From the NCBI GenBank assembly GCA_964569795.1, contig CAZMVB010000016.1:30114-94113 (forward strand): 64,000 nucleotides of DNA. The letters run 5' to 3'. The position numbers and the translations under genes are program-made. The DNA is from JAHJDS01 sp964569795 (lineage in GTDB: Bacteria > Desulfobacterota > Desulfarculia > Desulfarculales > JAHJDS01). The notes below the pieces were generated by a model, which was not told the origin of the DNA, ran no database searches, and saw only the letters and a program-made list of their open reading frames with translations. This document shows, in pieces, positions 26,480-34,779 of the stretch (position 1 is the stretch's first letter; every line of letters begins with the position of its first letter).

Positions 26480-28078
26480 TCATCCCTTGGGCGTGACCTC
26501 GACCACCCGGCCCTGAAACATGTCCACCACCTCGCCCACCCGGGGGTCGGCCTCGACCCGGCGGATCGGGTCCTCGGCCCCCGCTTGGTCCGCATCGGCG
26601 GCTTCCTCCCACTGCAGGGTCAGGGGACGCCCGCCGCACCGGGAGAGCAGCTCGTTCAACCGGGCCTTGACCTCGGGGCGCTCCAGTTCCCGGGCGGAAA
26701 GCTTATTGGCCGGCCGGGCCAGGCGGACCGTCCGCTCGCCGATCTCCAGCACCCGGCTGTCCTCCAGACCGGCCTTGACCACGACCCCGACCTCGTCCCG
26801 AGCCGCCTCCAGAAAGGCCGGCCACCAGTTTTCGGCCGGGGCCGGTATTTCCGGCGACGGCGGGGGCAGGGCGCACGGTTCGCCCCCGGCCGGGGCGGAC
26901 GCGGCCGGGCCCACCGGGACCTCGGGCGCCTCCTGGCCCAGTTCCCGCATCCGGCTCAAGATGTCGTCCAGGGGCAATATCGGCGGCAGCGAGGTTATTT
27001 TTAGAATACTCATCTCGACCGCCAGCCGGGGATGGGCCGTGTAACGCAGGCTTTCCTCGCCGGCCAGCAACCCGTCCACGATCTGCAATAAATCCTCGAG
27101 GCCGACCCGGCCGGCCTGCTCGGACAGACCCGCCAGTTCATCCTCGGTCAACTGCAGGGACTCGCCCGGATGGGACAGGACCTTGACCAGCATCATCCGC
27201 CGGAAATGACCCAGCAGCGACCCGAAAAAGGTCTTCATCTCCACGCCGAACCGGAAGGCCTCGTCCACCGCGGCCAGCCCGGTCTCGGCGTCCCGGTTGA
27301 CGATCGCCCCGGCCAGCCTGAACACCACCTCGGCCCCGATCAGGCCCAGGGCCTCGGCCGCCTGGTCCGGGCCCAGGGACTCGCCGGCAAAGCTCAGCAT
27401 CTGGTCGAACAACGACAGGGAGTCGCGGACCGAGCCCTCGGCCTCGCGGGCCAGAAGCCGCAGGGTCGCCTCGGGCACGGCCACCTTTTCCTCGGCCGCG
27501 ATCCGCCCCAGCAGCTCGATCAGCAGGGTCACCGGGACCCGCTTGAAGTCGTGCCGCTGGCACCGCGACAGGATGGTCACCGGCACCTTGTGGGGCTCGG
27601 TGGTGGCCATGATAAAGGTCACGTGCGGCGGCGGCTCCTCCAGAGTCTTCAGCAGGGCGTTGAATGCCTCCCGGGTGAGCATGTGGACTTCGTCGATGAT
27701 GATCACCTTGCGCCGGGCCCGGGCGGGCAGGTAGCGGATGTTCTCCCGCAGCTCCCGAATCTCGTCAATGCCCCGGTTGCTGGCCCCGTCGATCTCGATC
27801 ACGTCCACCGACGTCCCGGCCCGGATGTCCAGGCACTCGGGGCAGTGGTCGCAGGGGGTGACCACCGGGCCGTCGCCGCCCTCGACGCAGTTCAGGCACT
27901 TGGCCAGGATCCGGGCGACCGAGGTCTTGCCCACCCCCCGGGCCCCGGCGAACAGAAAGGCGTGGGCCAGGCGATCGTTCTCGATGGCCCCGATCAGGGT
28001 CCGGGTGACGTGATCCTGCCCGACGACCTGGTCAAAAGTCTGGGGTCGCCAGCGCCGGGCCAGCACTTGGTAAGACAT
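26480..28078 (-). CDS. dnaX: DNA polymerase III subunit gamma/tau
   Basis: The 532-residue clamp-loader ATPase has Walker A GARGVGKTS, a zinc module (CLNC, CDHCPEC), Walker B VIIIDEVHML, sensor 1 ATTEPHKV and the SRC arginine finger in ILSRCQRHDFK. A Pro-rich linker and a tau-like C-terminal domain follow. It would bridge the polymerase core and helicase in addition to clamp loading. Start ATG 28078 has no Shine-Dalgarno; a TGTGATAAT extended -10 box ends eight bases upstream, so the message may be leaderless. It heads the dnaX-ybaB-recR operon, with about 155 bases before ybaB. Confidence 0.97.
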   Translation of the reverse strand: MSYQVLARRWRPQTFDQVVGQDHVTRTLIGAIENDRLAHAFLFAGARGVGKTSVARILAKCLNCVEGGDGPVVTPCDHCPECLDIRAGTSVDVIEIDGASNRGIDEIRELRENIRYLPARARRKVIIIDEVHMLTREAFNALLKTLEEPPPHVTFIMATTEPHKVPVTILSRCQRHDFKRVPVTLLIELLGRIAAEEKVAVPEATLRLLAREAEGSVRDSLSLFDQMLSFAGESLGPDQAAEALGLIGAEVVFRLAGAIVNRDAETGLAAVDEAFRFGVEMKTFFGSLLGHFRRMMLVKVLSHPGESLQLTEDELAGLSEQAGRVGLEDLLQIVDGLLAGEESLRYTAHPRLAVEMSILKITSLPPILPLDDILSRMRELGQEAPEVPVGPAASAPAGGEPCALPPPSPEIPAPAENWWPAFLEAARDEVGVVVKAGLEDSRVLEIGERTVRLARPANKLSARELERPEVKARLNELLSRCGGRPLTLQWEEAADADQAGAEDPIRRVEADPRVGEVVDMFQGRVVEVTPKG

Positions 28079-28086
28079 GGCTGATG

Positions 28087-28095
28087 ATTATCACA
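28087..28095 (-). promoter_or_regulatory. Extended -10 promoter box directly upstream of dnaX
   Basis: On the minus strand TGTGATAAT (TGn plus GATAAT) ends eight bases before the dnaX ATG, which places the expected start of transcription within about two bases of the codon. A clear -35 is absent; TTGCCT lies at a 15-base spacing. Confidence 0.45.
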
Positions 28096-28230
28096 CCGCC
28101 TGCTCAAAGGCAAGTTCATTCCGCTGAAAACAATGGTGATTATTAAATATATCTTCTAGTTACATGTCTGGAGGATGGTCCGGTACCTTAGCCCGGTCTG
28201 GGGCGCTCGGCGGTCGCGATCCGGGCCGTT

Positions 28231-28548
28231 TCAGCCCAGGTCCTTCATCAGATCCTTCAACATCCGGTCGGCCACCTGCCGGGCATCCACCTCATAGGTG
28301 CCCTGGTCCACCCGGGCCTTGATCTCGGCCACCATCTCGGAGCGGGAATCGGGCGCGGCGGCGGCCGTCTCCCGGGCCTTGGCCACCTCGCGTGACGTCG
28401 AGGAGAGCTCGACCTTGTCGCCGCCCTGACGGGCGACCTGGTCCTGCTGCTCCAGACGTCTCCGCTGCTCCGCCTCCTTGGCCGCGGCGGTGTCCTTGTG
28501 GTTGCTGACCTGGACCTGCTGGGGCCCGTATGTGTCAGAAACCTTCAT
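28231..28548 (-). CDS. flgM: FlgM-like anti-sigma-28 factor
   Basis: The 105-residue polar protein has a disordered Gln/Arg/Ala-rich N-terminal half and the FlgM core GGDKVELSSTSREVAKARE, followed by MVAEIKARVDQGTYEVDARQ and VADRMLKDLM. FlgM binds FliA and holds back late flagellar transcription until the hook is complete. No flagellar structural gene lies in this window, but the neighbouring upstream gene is of the type found beside flgM in Desulfovibrio. The two share an orientation with a 13-base gap and are probably one operon. Confidence 0.9.
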   Translation of the reverse strand: MKVSDTYGPQQVQVSNHKDTAAAKEAEQRRRLEQQDQVARQGGDKVELSSTSREVAKARETAAAAPDSRSEMVAEIKARVDQGTYEVDARQVADRMLKDLMKDLG

Positions 28549-28561
28549 TCAACCTCTCGTC

Positions 28562-28993
28562 TCAGACCATGTTGCGGTCAATGGTCCTGGAAATGATTTG
28601 ATACAGCCGATCGGTCAGCCGGGTCGAGTCCTCGGCCGTGAGCATGGCCGCCACCTCGCCCGTGTCGGGCTTGACCACCACAAAGGTCAGTTGCCCGGTC
28701 TGCTCGTCCTCGATCACGTCCAGGGGGTAACCCACCTCCTCGGACAGCTGGTCGAGGGCCTGGCGTTCCACGCCCTTTTCCAGTCCCGGCTGATGCGTGG
28801 TCAGGTTGTCCACGATCTGACCGGCGATGGTCTCGATCACCGACCGACGCCTGACCTCGGCCGTGAGCTTGACCTGATCGGTCAACTCGGGAGGAATCGC
28901 CTGCGTCCGGCTCGACCGCAGGCGTCGCCCGCGGGACACCTGACGGCCGTACGTCCGCATGACATCACGGACGTTATGCGTCGTGACGGTCAT
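28562..28993 (-). CDS. DVU0524-like FlgM-associated protein
   Basis: The 143-residue basic protein starts with MTVTTHNVRDVMRTYGRQVSR; the MRTYGRQ segment followed by basic residues recalls the Desulfovibrio DVU0524 protein encoded next to flgM. The remainder includes a helical segment and DVIEDEQTGQLTFVVVKPDTG near the C-terminus. ATG 28993 is used (GGAG upstream); the frame extends to 29056 with less plausible residues. It precedes flgM by 13 bases, so a flagellar role is inferred. The family match is from memory of the motif and should be treated as moderate. Confidence 0.68.
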   Translation of the reverse strand: MTVTTHNVRDVMRTYGRQVSRGRRLRSSRTQAIPPELTDQVKLTAEVRRRSVIETIAGQIVDNLTTHQPGLEKGVERQALDQLSEEVGYPLDVIEDEQTGQLTFVVVKPDTGEVAAMLTAEDSTRLTDRLYQIISRTIDRNMV

Positions 28994-29185
28994 GGCGTTC
29001 CACTCCTCTACGATTATATTATCGGCACCCCCTTTCCCAAACTTGAGGCTTTTCACCCCGCATCTGGGTGGTTTTTACCGCCGGCCGGCGGCTTCGGGCT
29101 TGGCGATCGGCCTGCGGTCCCGTCCGGGCCAATATCGCCAAAATGTTGCCCGAACCGGGTTCTCGTGCTATTGTATATTCAGGGG

Positions 29186-29701
29186 ATGGGGGAGGTCAAT
29201 GACCTCCGCCGGGTTTTTGTTGAAAACGGGGCCGGGACCGTGACCGAAAGCGTCACGAAAATCTCTCCGGTTCGGACTGTCGAGGCCTGGAGCAAACTGT
29301 CGGCCCAGGTCAGGCGGATGCAGTTTTCCGCCGAACAGCGGCAGCGCCGGCGGAGCCCCCTGACCATCCTCCGTCAGACCACCCGGGTCGATCTGGACGA
29401 CCGCCAGGTCTCCCTGGACGACGGCCGAACCCGGATCGAGGCCCGGGCCCGGCACCTGGAGCTGGTCCAGGTCCAGGAACGGATCACCGGCGATTCCCGG
29501 AAAATCTTCAACAGGCTGATCGAATATTCCCCGGCTTCCGCTCCCGAGGCCGGGTTTTACGCCCCGGTGCCGCGCTCCTCGGACCTGTCCGGCCCGGGTC
29601 CCATGACCAAAAATTCGGCCCGGTCCTCGGCGGCCGCCTACCAGAGGGCCGGCCTGTTACCCGCCGACCCACCCGGGGCCCAGGTCAATCTGATGGCCTG
29701 A
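29186..29701 (+). CDS. Hypothetical protein, divergent from the flgM operon
   Basis: The 171-residue product is polar and Arg-rich, with a helical middle (RRMQFSAEQRQRRRS) and a Pro/Ser-rich C-terminal third. I recognise no family. ATG 29186 immediately follows AGGGG, with a TATATT box seven bases earlier, so either a later start or a leaderless message is possible. The first codons overlap a perfect palindrome (GGAGGTCA/TGACCTCC, 29191-29207) that could be an operator. The frame is open far upstream, antisense to flgM, but that part is only a shadow. A flagellar connection is possible from position alone. Confidence 0.5.
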   Translation: MGEVNDLRRVFVENGAGTVTESVTKISPVRTVEAWSKLSAQVRRMQFSAEQRQRRRSPLTILRQTTRVDLDDRQVSLDDGRTRIEARARHLELVQVQERITGDSRKIFNRLIEYSPASAPEAGFYAPVPRSSDLSGPGPMTKNSARSSAAAYQRAGLLPADPPGAQVNLMA

Positions 29702-29830
29702 GCCATAAGCCATTCAGGATCTTAGATTGAATCGTAAGCGATTTTTTCGTGGCATCAGACCTGGATAACCACCGGTCATAACCTCCCAAACACAAGGCCC
29801 TGTGACCGAGTCAGGACCAAGGAGACGATC

Positions 29831-30517
29831 ATGCACGGCCAAACAGAGACCTCCAATGCCCCTCGCCTGACCTGCTACCTGATTCACCTCTTGTTCCTGG
29901 CCCTCGTGGCCTGGATTTATTTTGGCGGCGGCAGTGAAGTCATCACCGGATGGCTCGGCCTGGGGGGCAGGGGCCAAGGGAATTCGGTACGGCGCCTGGC
30001 CCTGTTCGGTTTCAGTCTGGTCCTGTTTCTGAGACTGGGCCTGACGGAGTTCTACCTGCTCCGGCGTAAATTCGGCTGGTCGGAACTCGGGGGAGTGGTG
30101 ATGGCCCTGTTTTGCTACCAGGTCGTGTTTGCCCTGCTCGGGGCAGGGGAGGCCAGGCCCCTGGGCGTGGTGGACCTGGTGGCCATCGCCATATTCCTCG
30201 TCGGGAGCGGCCTCAACACCGGCTCTGAATTGCAACGCAAAAAATTCAAGGACAAGCCCGAAAATCAGGGCGTCCTGTACACCCGGGGTTTATTCAAATA
30301 TGCTCGCCATATCAATTACTTCGGTGATGCCCTGTGGGTGATTGGCTGGGCCATGCTGACCCGCAACGTCTGGTCTTTCATAATCCCGTTGTGCCTGGTG
30401 GCGATGTTCATCTTCATGTTCATCCCCTCGTTATCCAAATATTTAAGGGGCCGGTACGGCGAGCAATACGAGATCTGGGCCCACAAGACAAAGGCGTTCA
30501 TACCATACATCTACTGA
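29831..30517 (+). CDS. DUF1295/steroid 5-alpha-reductase-like integral membrane protein
   Basis: The 228-residue protein has about six hydrophobic helices and the C-terminal signature GLFKYARHINYFGD followed by YGEQYEIWAHKTKAFIPYIY, as in DUF1295 and isoprenylcysteine-methyltransferase-like proteins. The family usually catalyses reduction or methylation of lipid substrates with a cofactor bound at the cytoplasmic face; no substrate is known here. It is somewhat shorter than typical DUF1295 proteins. ATG 29831 follows GGAGACGATC. It appears monocistronic. Confidence 0.85.
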   Translation: MHGQTETSNAPRLTCYLIHLLFLALVAWIYFGGGSEVITGWLGLGGRGQGNSVRRLALFGFSLVLFLRLGLTEFYLLRRKFGWSELGGVVMALFCYQVVFALLGAGEARPLGVVDLVAIAIFLVGSGLNTGSELQRKKFKDKPENQGVLYTRGLFKYARHINYFGDALWVIGWAMLTRNVWSFIIPLCLVAMFIFMFIPSLSKYLRGRYGEQYEIWAHKTKAFIPYIY

Positions 30518-30679
30518 CCGGTGAGAACAGGCGGCTCCCGACCGGCGGCTGACCCGCCCGGGGCCCAGGCCACACCCGGCCTTATTTTCGATTAATTAAT
30601 TTACAACGGTTGCGTTGGCGGCTGTGGGTTGGCCGGTAATTCAGGTGGCCGACTGTAGGTATTTTGTTATAGTTGCTGA

Positions 30680-31921
30680 ATGACCCGCCTGGAAAAGACT
30701 GCCTCGTTCCTGGGGCTGAACCGGGGCATGGTCGGGATGCTGGCCATGGTGGTCCTGGTCGGCCTGGGCGAGAAGATGGCCGAACGTTTTTTGCCGGTCT
30801 ATCTGATGGCCCTGGGCGGCGGGGCCGTGTCCGTGGGTCTTCTAAATGGCCTGGACAACCTGCTGTCCGCCCTGTACTCGTTTCCGGGCGGGTATCTGTC
30901 CGATCGGCTGGGGTACAAGCGGGCCCTGCTGGTCTTCAACCTGATGGCCATGGCCGGGTTCAGCCTGGTGATCGTGGTGCCCACCTGGTGGGCGGTCATC
31001 GTCGGCGCGGCCCTGTTCATGTCCTGGACGGCCATTTCCCTGCCGGCGACCATGAGCCTGGTGGCCCGGGTCTTGCCCACCAACAAGCGGACCATGGGCG
31101 TGTCCATGCATTCCCTGGTCCGGCGCCTGCCCATGGCCCTGGGCCCGATGCTGGGCGGGCTGTCCATCGTCCTGTTCGGCACCCGGACCGGGGTGCGCCT
31201 GGCCTTTGTGGCGGCCTTGATCCTGGCCGTGGTCGCGCTCATTCTGCAACAGAAATTGATCGCGAACGATGCCGAGCGCGACAAGGCCGTTGCCAAACCG
31301 ACCTTCAACCTGCGCCGGTCGTTGCACCTGATCAATCCATCGCTCAGGAGGCTGTTGCTCTCTGACATCCTGATCAGATTTTGCGAGCAGATCCCTTACG
31401 CCTTTGTGGTCATCTGGTGCATGCAGGTTATTTCGTCCCCGGTGAACGCCTTTCAGTTCGGGGTCCTGACGGCCATCGAGATGTTCACCGCCCTGCTGAT
31501 CTACATCCCGGTGGCCCATTTCGCGGACCGGGGGGCCAAGAAGCCTTTCGTGGTGATTACCTTCGTGTTTTTCACCCTGTTTCCGCTGGCCCTGCTGTTC
31601 AGCCGGTCGTTTCCGCTCCTGGCGGCGGCCTTCGTGCTCCGGGGCCTCAAGGAATTCGGCGAGCCGACCCGCAAGACCCTGATCATGAACCTGGCCCCCG
31701 AGGGGGCCAAGGCGGCGACCTTCGGCCTGTACTATCTGCTCCGCGACACGGTCGTATCCGTGGCCGCCTTTGGCGGCTCGTTTTTATGGATGATCTCGCC
31801 CACGGCCAATTTCCTGACCGCCTTTGCCTGCGGGGTACTGGGGACACTATTCTTTGCCCTCAAGGGCAAGGAGGTGGATGTGGGAAGCGGGCCAGTGGCC
31901 CAGGTGCCTGGTCGTGATTGA
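30680..31921 (+). CDS. Major facilitator superfamily transporter
   Basis: The 413-residue protein has twelve predicted helices in two halves. The loop 2-3 motif appears as GYLSDRLGYKRALL, a good match to the MFS motif G-x-x-x-D-R-x-G-x-x-R. Loop 4-5 contains LPTNKRTMGVSMH, and the second half has HFADRGAKKPFV in the equivalent loop. The substrate cannot be inferred: no catabolic gene is adjacent. ATG 30680 lies seven bases after TATAGT and lacks a ribosome binding site. The gene faces the low-GC DUF4238 gene convergently. Confidence 0.92.
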   Translation: MTRLEKTASFLGLNRGMVGMLAMVVLVGLGEKMAERFLPVYLMALGGGAVSVGLLNGLDNLLSALYSFPGGYLSDRLGYKRALLVFNLMAMAGFSLVIVVPTWWAVIVGAALFMSWTAISLPATMSLVARVLPTNKRTMGVSMHSLVRRLPMALGPMLGGLSIVLFGTRTGVRLAFVAALILAVVALILQQKLIANDAERDKAVAKPTFNLRRSLHLINPSLRRLLLSDILIRFCEQIPYAFVVIWCMQVISSPVNAFQFGVLTAIEMFTALLIYIPVAHFADRGAKKPFVVITFVFFTLFPLALLFSRSFPLLAAAFVLRGLKEFGEPTRKTLIMNLAPEGAKAATFGLYYLLRDTVVSVAAFGGSFLWMISPTANFLTAFACGVLGTLFFALKGKEVDVGSGPVAQVPGRD

Positions 31922-32052
31922 AGCGGTAAGTTCTTTATCGTCGTAAGAACGTGCGGAAATGTTACCAGAATGCCCATGCCAGGTAGGCAGTTGGATTTGT
32001 AGGCTTAATGATGAAAAGCTGATTAATCAGTGGGCCACGCCTGAGAACTAGT

Positions 32053-33150
32053 TCATTTTCCTCCAGGTAAGTTCTTCAGTTGAATAATTCCTCCGCCTTC
32101 ACTGTGGTTTTTAGTAAAACTAATCTCGAAAGCGGGTTCCTTCCCTTTTTGTCTCTGCACCATTCGATTTATTTTTTCTGATTTGGTTGGTCCAAATACA
32201 AAACGGTTACTGGCCCTGGCCGTTCTTCGGTTTATTGTCTTTATAATTTGGTTGTCGGGTTTTGAATACCTCGTTGTTGGCTCCTCATTGTCCCAAATTG
32301 CCAGCATTCCCAATTCCTTAGAAATTGGAAAAGACAGCCTCAGGGAATTATGAGCAATACCGTAGCTAAGAGTTGATTTTTGTTCACCTGGCGGCAAGTC
32401 ATAGGAAATAGGATTGTCAGAGGTAACATATTTGTGTTGAGGCGTGGCTGGGACAAAGTACCAGGACATACCAAGTAGTAAAAAACCAATATGGCCGGCA
32501 GAATAGGCCATTGAAACCAAACTGAGCGCCGGACTTGGTTTTATTTTGTATTTACTTTCGTCAAGAATAAATTCCCGCAACTCTTCGTATTCAATATCGG
32601 ATTCTGGCTTCTCTTCTTTCTTATATTGTTCGCGTGCTTGTCTCAATGCGTCTGGATTCTCTGCCAAGGCCATTAAAAAATATTTTGCCGCTTCAGATGC
32701 GAACTCCTCTACTCTGTTACGGTAAGTGGGCACCCTGGTAATTAAAAAACCCATGAACAAAGCCATGACAGCTTTATCCGATGGCGTTATTTCTTCTAAT
32801 TTTCCAAATTTCTTTAATACATTTCCAGCATCACCTTCTAATACTTCGAAAGTGTTTTCGAAAGCATCTGTGTCCTTTTGCCCGCCTTCACGCATGAACG
32901 AATAGTATCCGATCCGCAAACCTGTTTTGTGAGGGGGTGCTGCTACAATTTTATTTCCCCCTTTCTCGTAAACCCAAAGAATATTGCTACGTCGTGGGTC
33001 CGTAAAACCTTTCAAATATGATGCGGGTATGTAGTGATGTTTCTTCTTTTTTTGCGTGGGAATTTCTTTCTCTAGAAGACCAATAAGGCGACTATACAAT
33101 CTTTCACATATAGAATCATAAGCCTTAAATAGTTCAAATGGATGTGCCAA
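32053..33150 (-). CDS. DUF4238 family protein in a low-GC island
   Basis: The 365-residue protein contains KKHHYIPASYLKGFTDPR, the DUF4238 hallmark (HHYIPxxYLxxF), then a helical region (SDKAVMALFMGFLITRVPTY) and a C-terminal part with YVTSDNPISYDLP. DUF4238 proteins are of unknown function and often turn up in variable or defence-rich regions. One counted line is 38% G+C against about 65% in neighbours, a sign of recent transfer. The start is at 33150. It is a single gene; a structured repeat element begins 310 bases upstream. Confidence 0.85.
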   Translation of the reverse strand: MAHPFELFKAYDSICERLYSRLIGLLEKEIPTQKKKKHHYIPASYLKGFTDPRRSNILWVYEKGGNKIVAAPPHKTGLRIGYYSFMREGGQKDTDAFENTFEVLEGDAGNVLKKFGKLEEITPSDKAVMALFMGFLITRVPTYRNRVEEFASEAAKYFLMALAENPDALRQAREQYKKEEKPESDIEYEELREFILDESKYKIKPSPALSLVSMAYSAGHIGFLLLGMSWYFVPATPQHKYVTSDNPISYDLPPGEQKSTLSYGIAHNSLRLSFPISKELGMLAIWDNEEPTTRYSKPDNQIIKTINRRTARASNRFVFGPTKSEKINRMVQRQKGKEPAFEISFTKNHSEGGGIIQLKNLPGGK

Positions 33151-33458
33151 AAAGTCTTCTCCAACTAAGGAATTTCATAAATCTTTTTCGTCCGAATCGG
33201 GTTAGGTTAGGCACCTGGGGCCACCACTCGGGTTCTGGTCGAAATAGGTCAGTCGAAATAGGCCAACTGTATCACGCAGACTGGATCACTACGTCGAAAT
33301 CAAACAAAATCCATTTCAATATATTATGTTACAGCGAAGTGTATCTTGTCAAGCCTCGTATCGGGCTAGGCTTTTCAACTCATCTCGGACTACTTTCTAT
33401 GAAGGGCGAGGCATCTCCTTATCACTATTTATTAAGGAATAGGAGTTTCCAATGTTTC
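33151..33458. other. Low-GC intergenic DNA between the DUF4238 gene and the structured element
   Basis: This stretch shares the low G+C of the DUF4238 gene and holds no convincing reading frame. I see no promoter clear enough to name, though the DUF4238 promoter must lie here. It ends where the first GC-rich hairpin of the element begins. Confidence 0.6.
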
Positions 33459-34005
33459 GGGGGACTTCGTCCAGTCCCCCGGGCCCCCTAGGACCAGAGG
33501 GGCCTCCCCGGCGAGGCCCCTCTGGACTCCCCCGCCGCTTAGGGGAAACTGTTTTCCCCTAAGAACCCCTACAAACACCATCGACTGTGCCTGATTAATC
33601 GGGGTCGGCACGCATCGCTCTGCGTCTCGAACAGACCCTGTCCGCGCTGCGTAATAAAGCGGTATGACGCAGCGCGAAGACGGCTTTTCTTTGCGCTATG
33701 TTCCGCCTGTGGCGGAACAGATGGGCCGCCGGAGTCGCAACGCGGCCCGGCGGCTGGGGGCCTGACTTGAGCGGATAGCCAGACGTCTTGACCGGAGGCG
33801 AAGGGTTTTCGGCGCGGCCAGAGGGCCGCAGGCCCGGCGTCGCGACGAAAACCTGGGCCGGAGGGAATCACGTCTGGCGGTGTTGGAATCAGCGAGATGG
33901 GGTCCTCAGGGGCGAAGCCCCTGAGTGGCGGGGGATTCCAAAGGGGCCTCGCCGGGGAGGCCCCTTTGGTCCTGGGGGGTGCGGGGGGCTGGAAGAAAAC
34001 CCCCC
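33459..34005. repeat. 547-bp non-coding element with inverted, three-hairpin arms (MITE-like or structured RNA)
   Basis: Each end carries the same three hairpins in opposite orientation. Left arm: GGGGGACT/AGTCCCCC (33459-33480), CCAGAGGGGCCT/AGGCCCCTCTGG (33494-33525) and CTTAGGGG/CCCCTAAG (33538-33563). Right arm: CTCAGGGG/CCCCTGAG (33905-33925), CCAAAGGGGCCT/AGGCCCCTTTGG (33938-33969) and GGGGGG/CCCCCC (33983-34005). Differences between arms are compensated within stems. The middle adds GCGCTGCGT/ACGCAGCGC (33643-33677) and GTTCCGCC/GGCGGAAC (33700-33718). No protein is encoded. Part of the middle recurs near 63.8 kb. Confidence 0.85.
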
Positions 34006-34077
34006 GCATATATCGATGCCCTTAGTCCTTTAAAGAAATGATCCGTTTGGTGGAGCAGGGCACGGCCCTGCGATTTA

Positions 34078-34386
34078 CTAGTATCCCTTGAGGTCGTGGT
34101 GGGCGCCGCCGTGCTCGTCGTAACAATGCCCCGAGTTGGAGTGGCAGGTGTGCGAGGAAATCCAGACCCGGCCGCATTTCTTCTGGGAACTCCAGCCGGA
34201 CAAAACCTCCAAACACACCTTGCGGGCCTGGGCCCGGTCATTCCACGAGTCGCTGCCGTTCTTGCCGTAACAGAAATAATAGTCCTTGGGGGTGTAGTGC
34301 AGCCGGTAGCACCGGGCCATCGACACGCCAACCAGACCGGCCAGGACCAGAACCAGGGACAGGGCCAGGCATCGGATTATTTTCAT
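34078..34386 (-). CDS. Small exported cysteine-rich protein
   Basis: The 102-residue product has a clear Sec signal peptide (MKIIRCLALSLVLVLAGLVG, cleavage likely after VSMA) and a mature part of about 78 residues with six cysteines (26, 39, 58, 71, 81, 88) and many His and Tyr. Three disulfides are possible, or metal or heme binding, but there is no CxxCH. The start at 34386 has GGAGGA seven bases upstream. I recognise no family. It stands alone between the structured element and a repeat cluster. Confidence 0.7.
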   Translation of the reverse strand: MKIIRCLALSLVLVLAGLVGVSMARCYRLHYTPKDYYFCYGKNGSDSWNDRAQARKVCLEVLSGWSSQKKCGRVWISSHTCHSNSGHCYDEHGGAHHDLKGY

Positions 34387-34779
34387 GAATTCTTCCTCCA
34401 CGTCGTGTGGATAATAGTTTACTCAAGCCTGGTCCCCAAGGGCAAGTGGCAGTGGCCAGGCGCCAGTGGGCGCCTCTTGATACGCGACTAACGCCTTACA
34501 GAATGGCTGGTTTTCGTCCGCGCTTGCCGGCGCCACTACGTTGGCGCCTGCGTCTCGATTCACGGGTGGCCCAGACAGTTAATGCCTCGGTCATAATTTT
34601 GGTGGGGCAGGGCCCCACCCTACGCCAAATCATTTATCAAAAGGACCTGCCTGCTAGTTTTAAAAAAACAGCGTTCGCTCGCGGCTCTGAGGGTCGTACC
34701 ACCAACTACCTTCCCCGCGAATTAAAGCGGCCACTGCCGCCGTTCGCTCGCGGCTCCACAGATCAAACCAGCCCTCCAC
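34387..34779. repeat. Intergenic repeat cluster between the Cys-rich gene and the nitrilase gene
   Basis: Contents include a forward copy of the GCCAGTGGGCGCCTCTTGAT type repeat at 34462-34487 and a GTCCGCGCTTGCCGGCGCCA type repeat at 34516-34552, whose GGCGCC/GGCGCC arms form a hairpin. There is also a GGTGGGG/CCCCACC hairpin (34601-34619), two copies of GTTCGCTCGCGGCTC (near 34675 and 34742) and a reverse copy of the first repeat near 34713-34738. No gene is visible. A further reverse copy at 34784-34808 overlaps the end of the nitrilase gene. Confidence 0.8.

Noticed and set aside
29730..29747. Terminator AATCG-TAAG-CGATT followed by T after the gene at 29186
   Set aside because: The stem is only five base pairs with low G+C, too weak to support.
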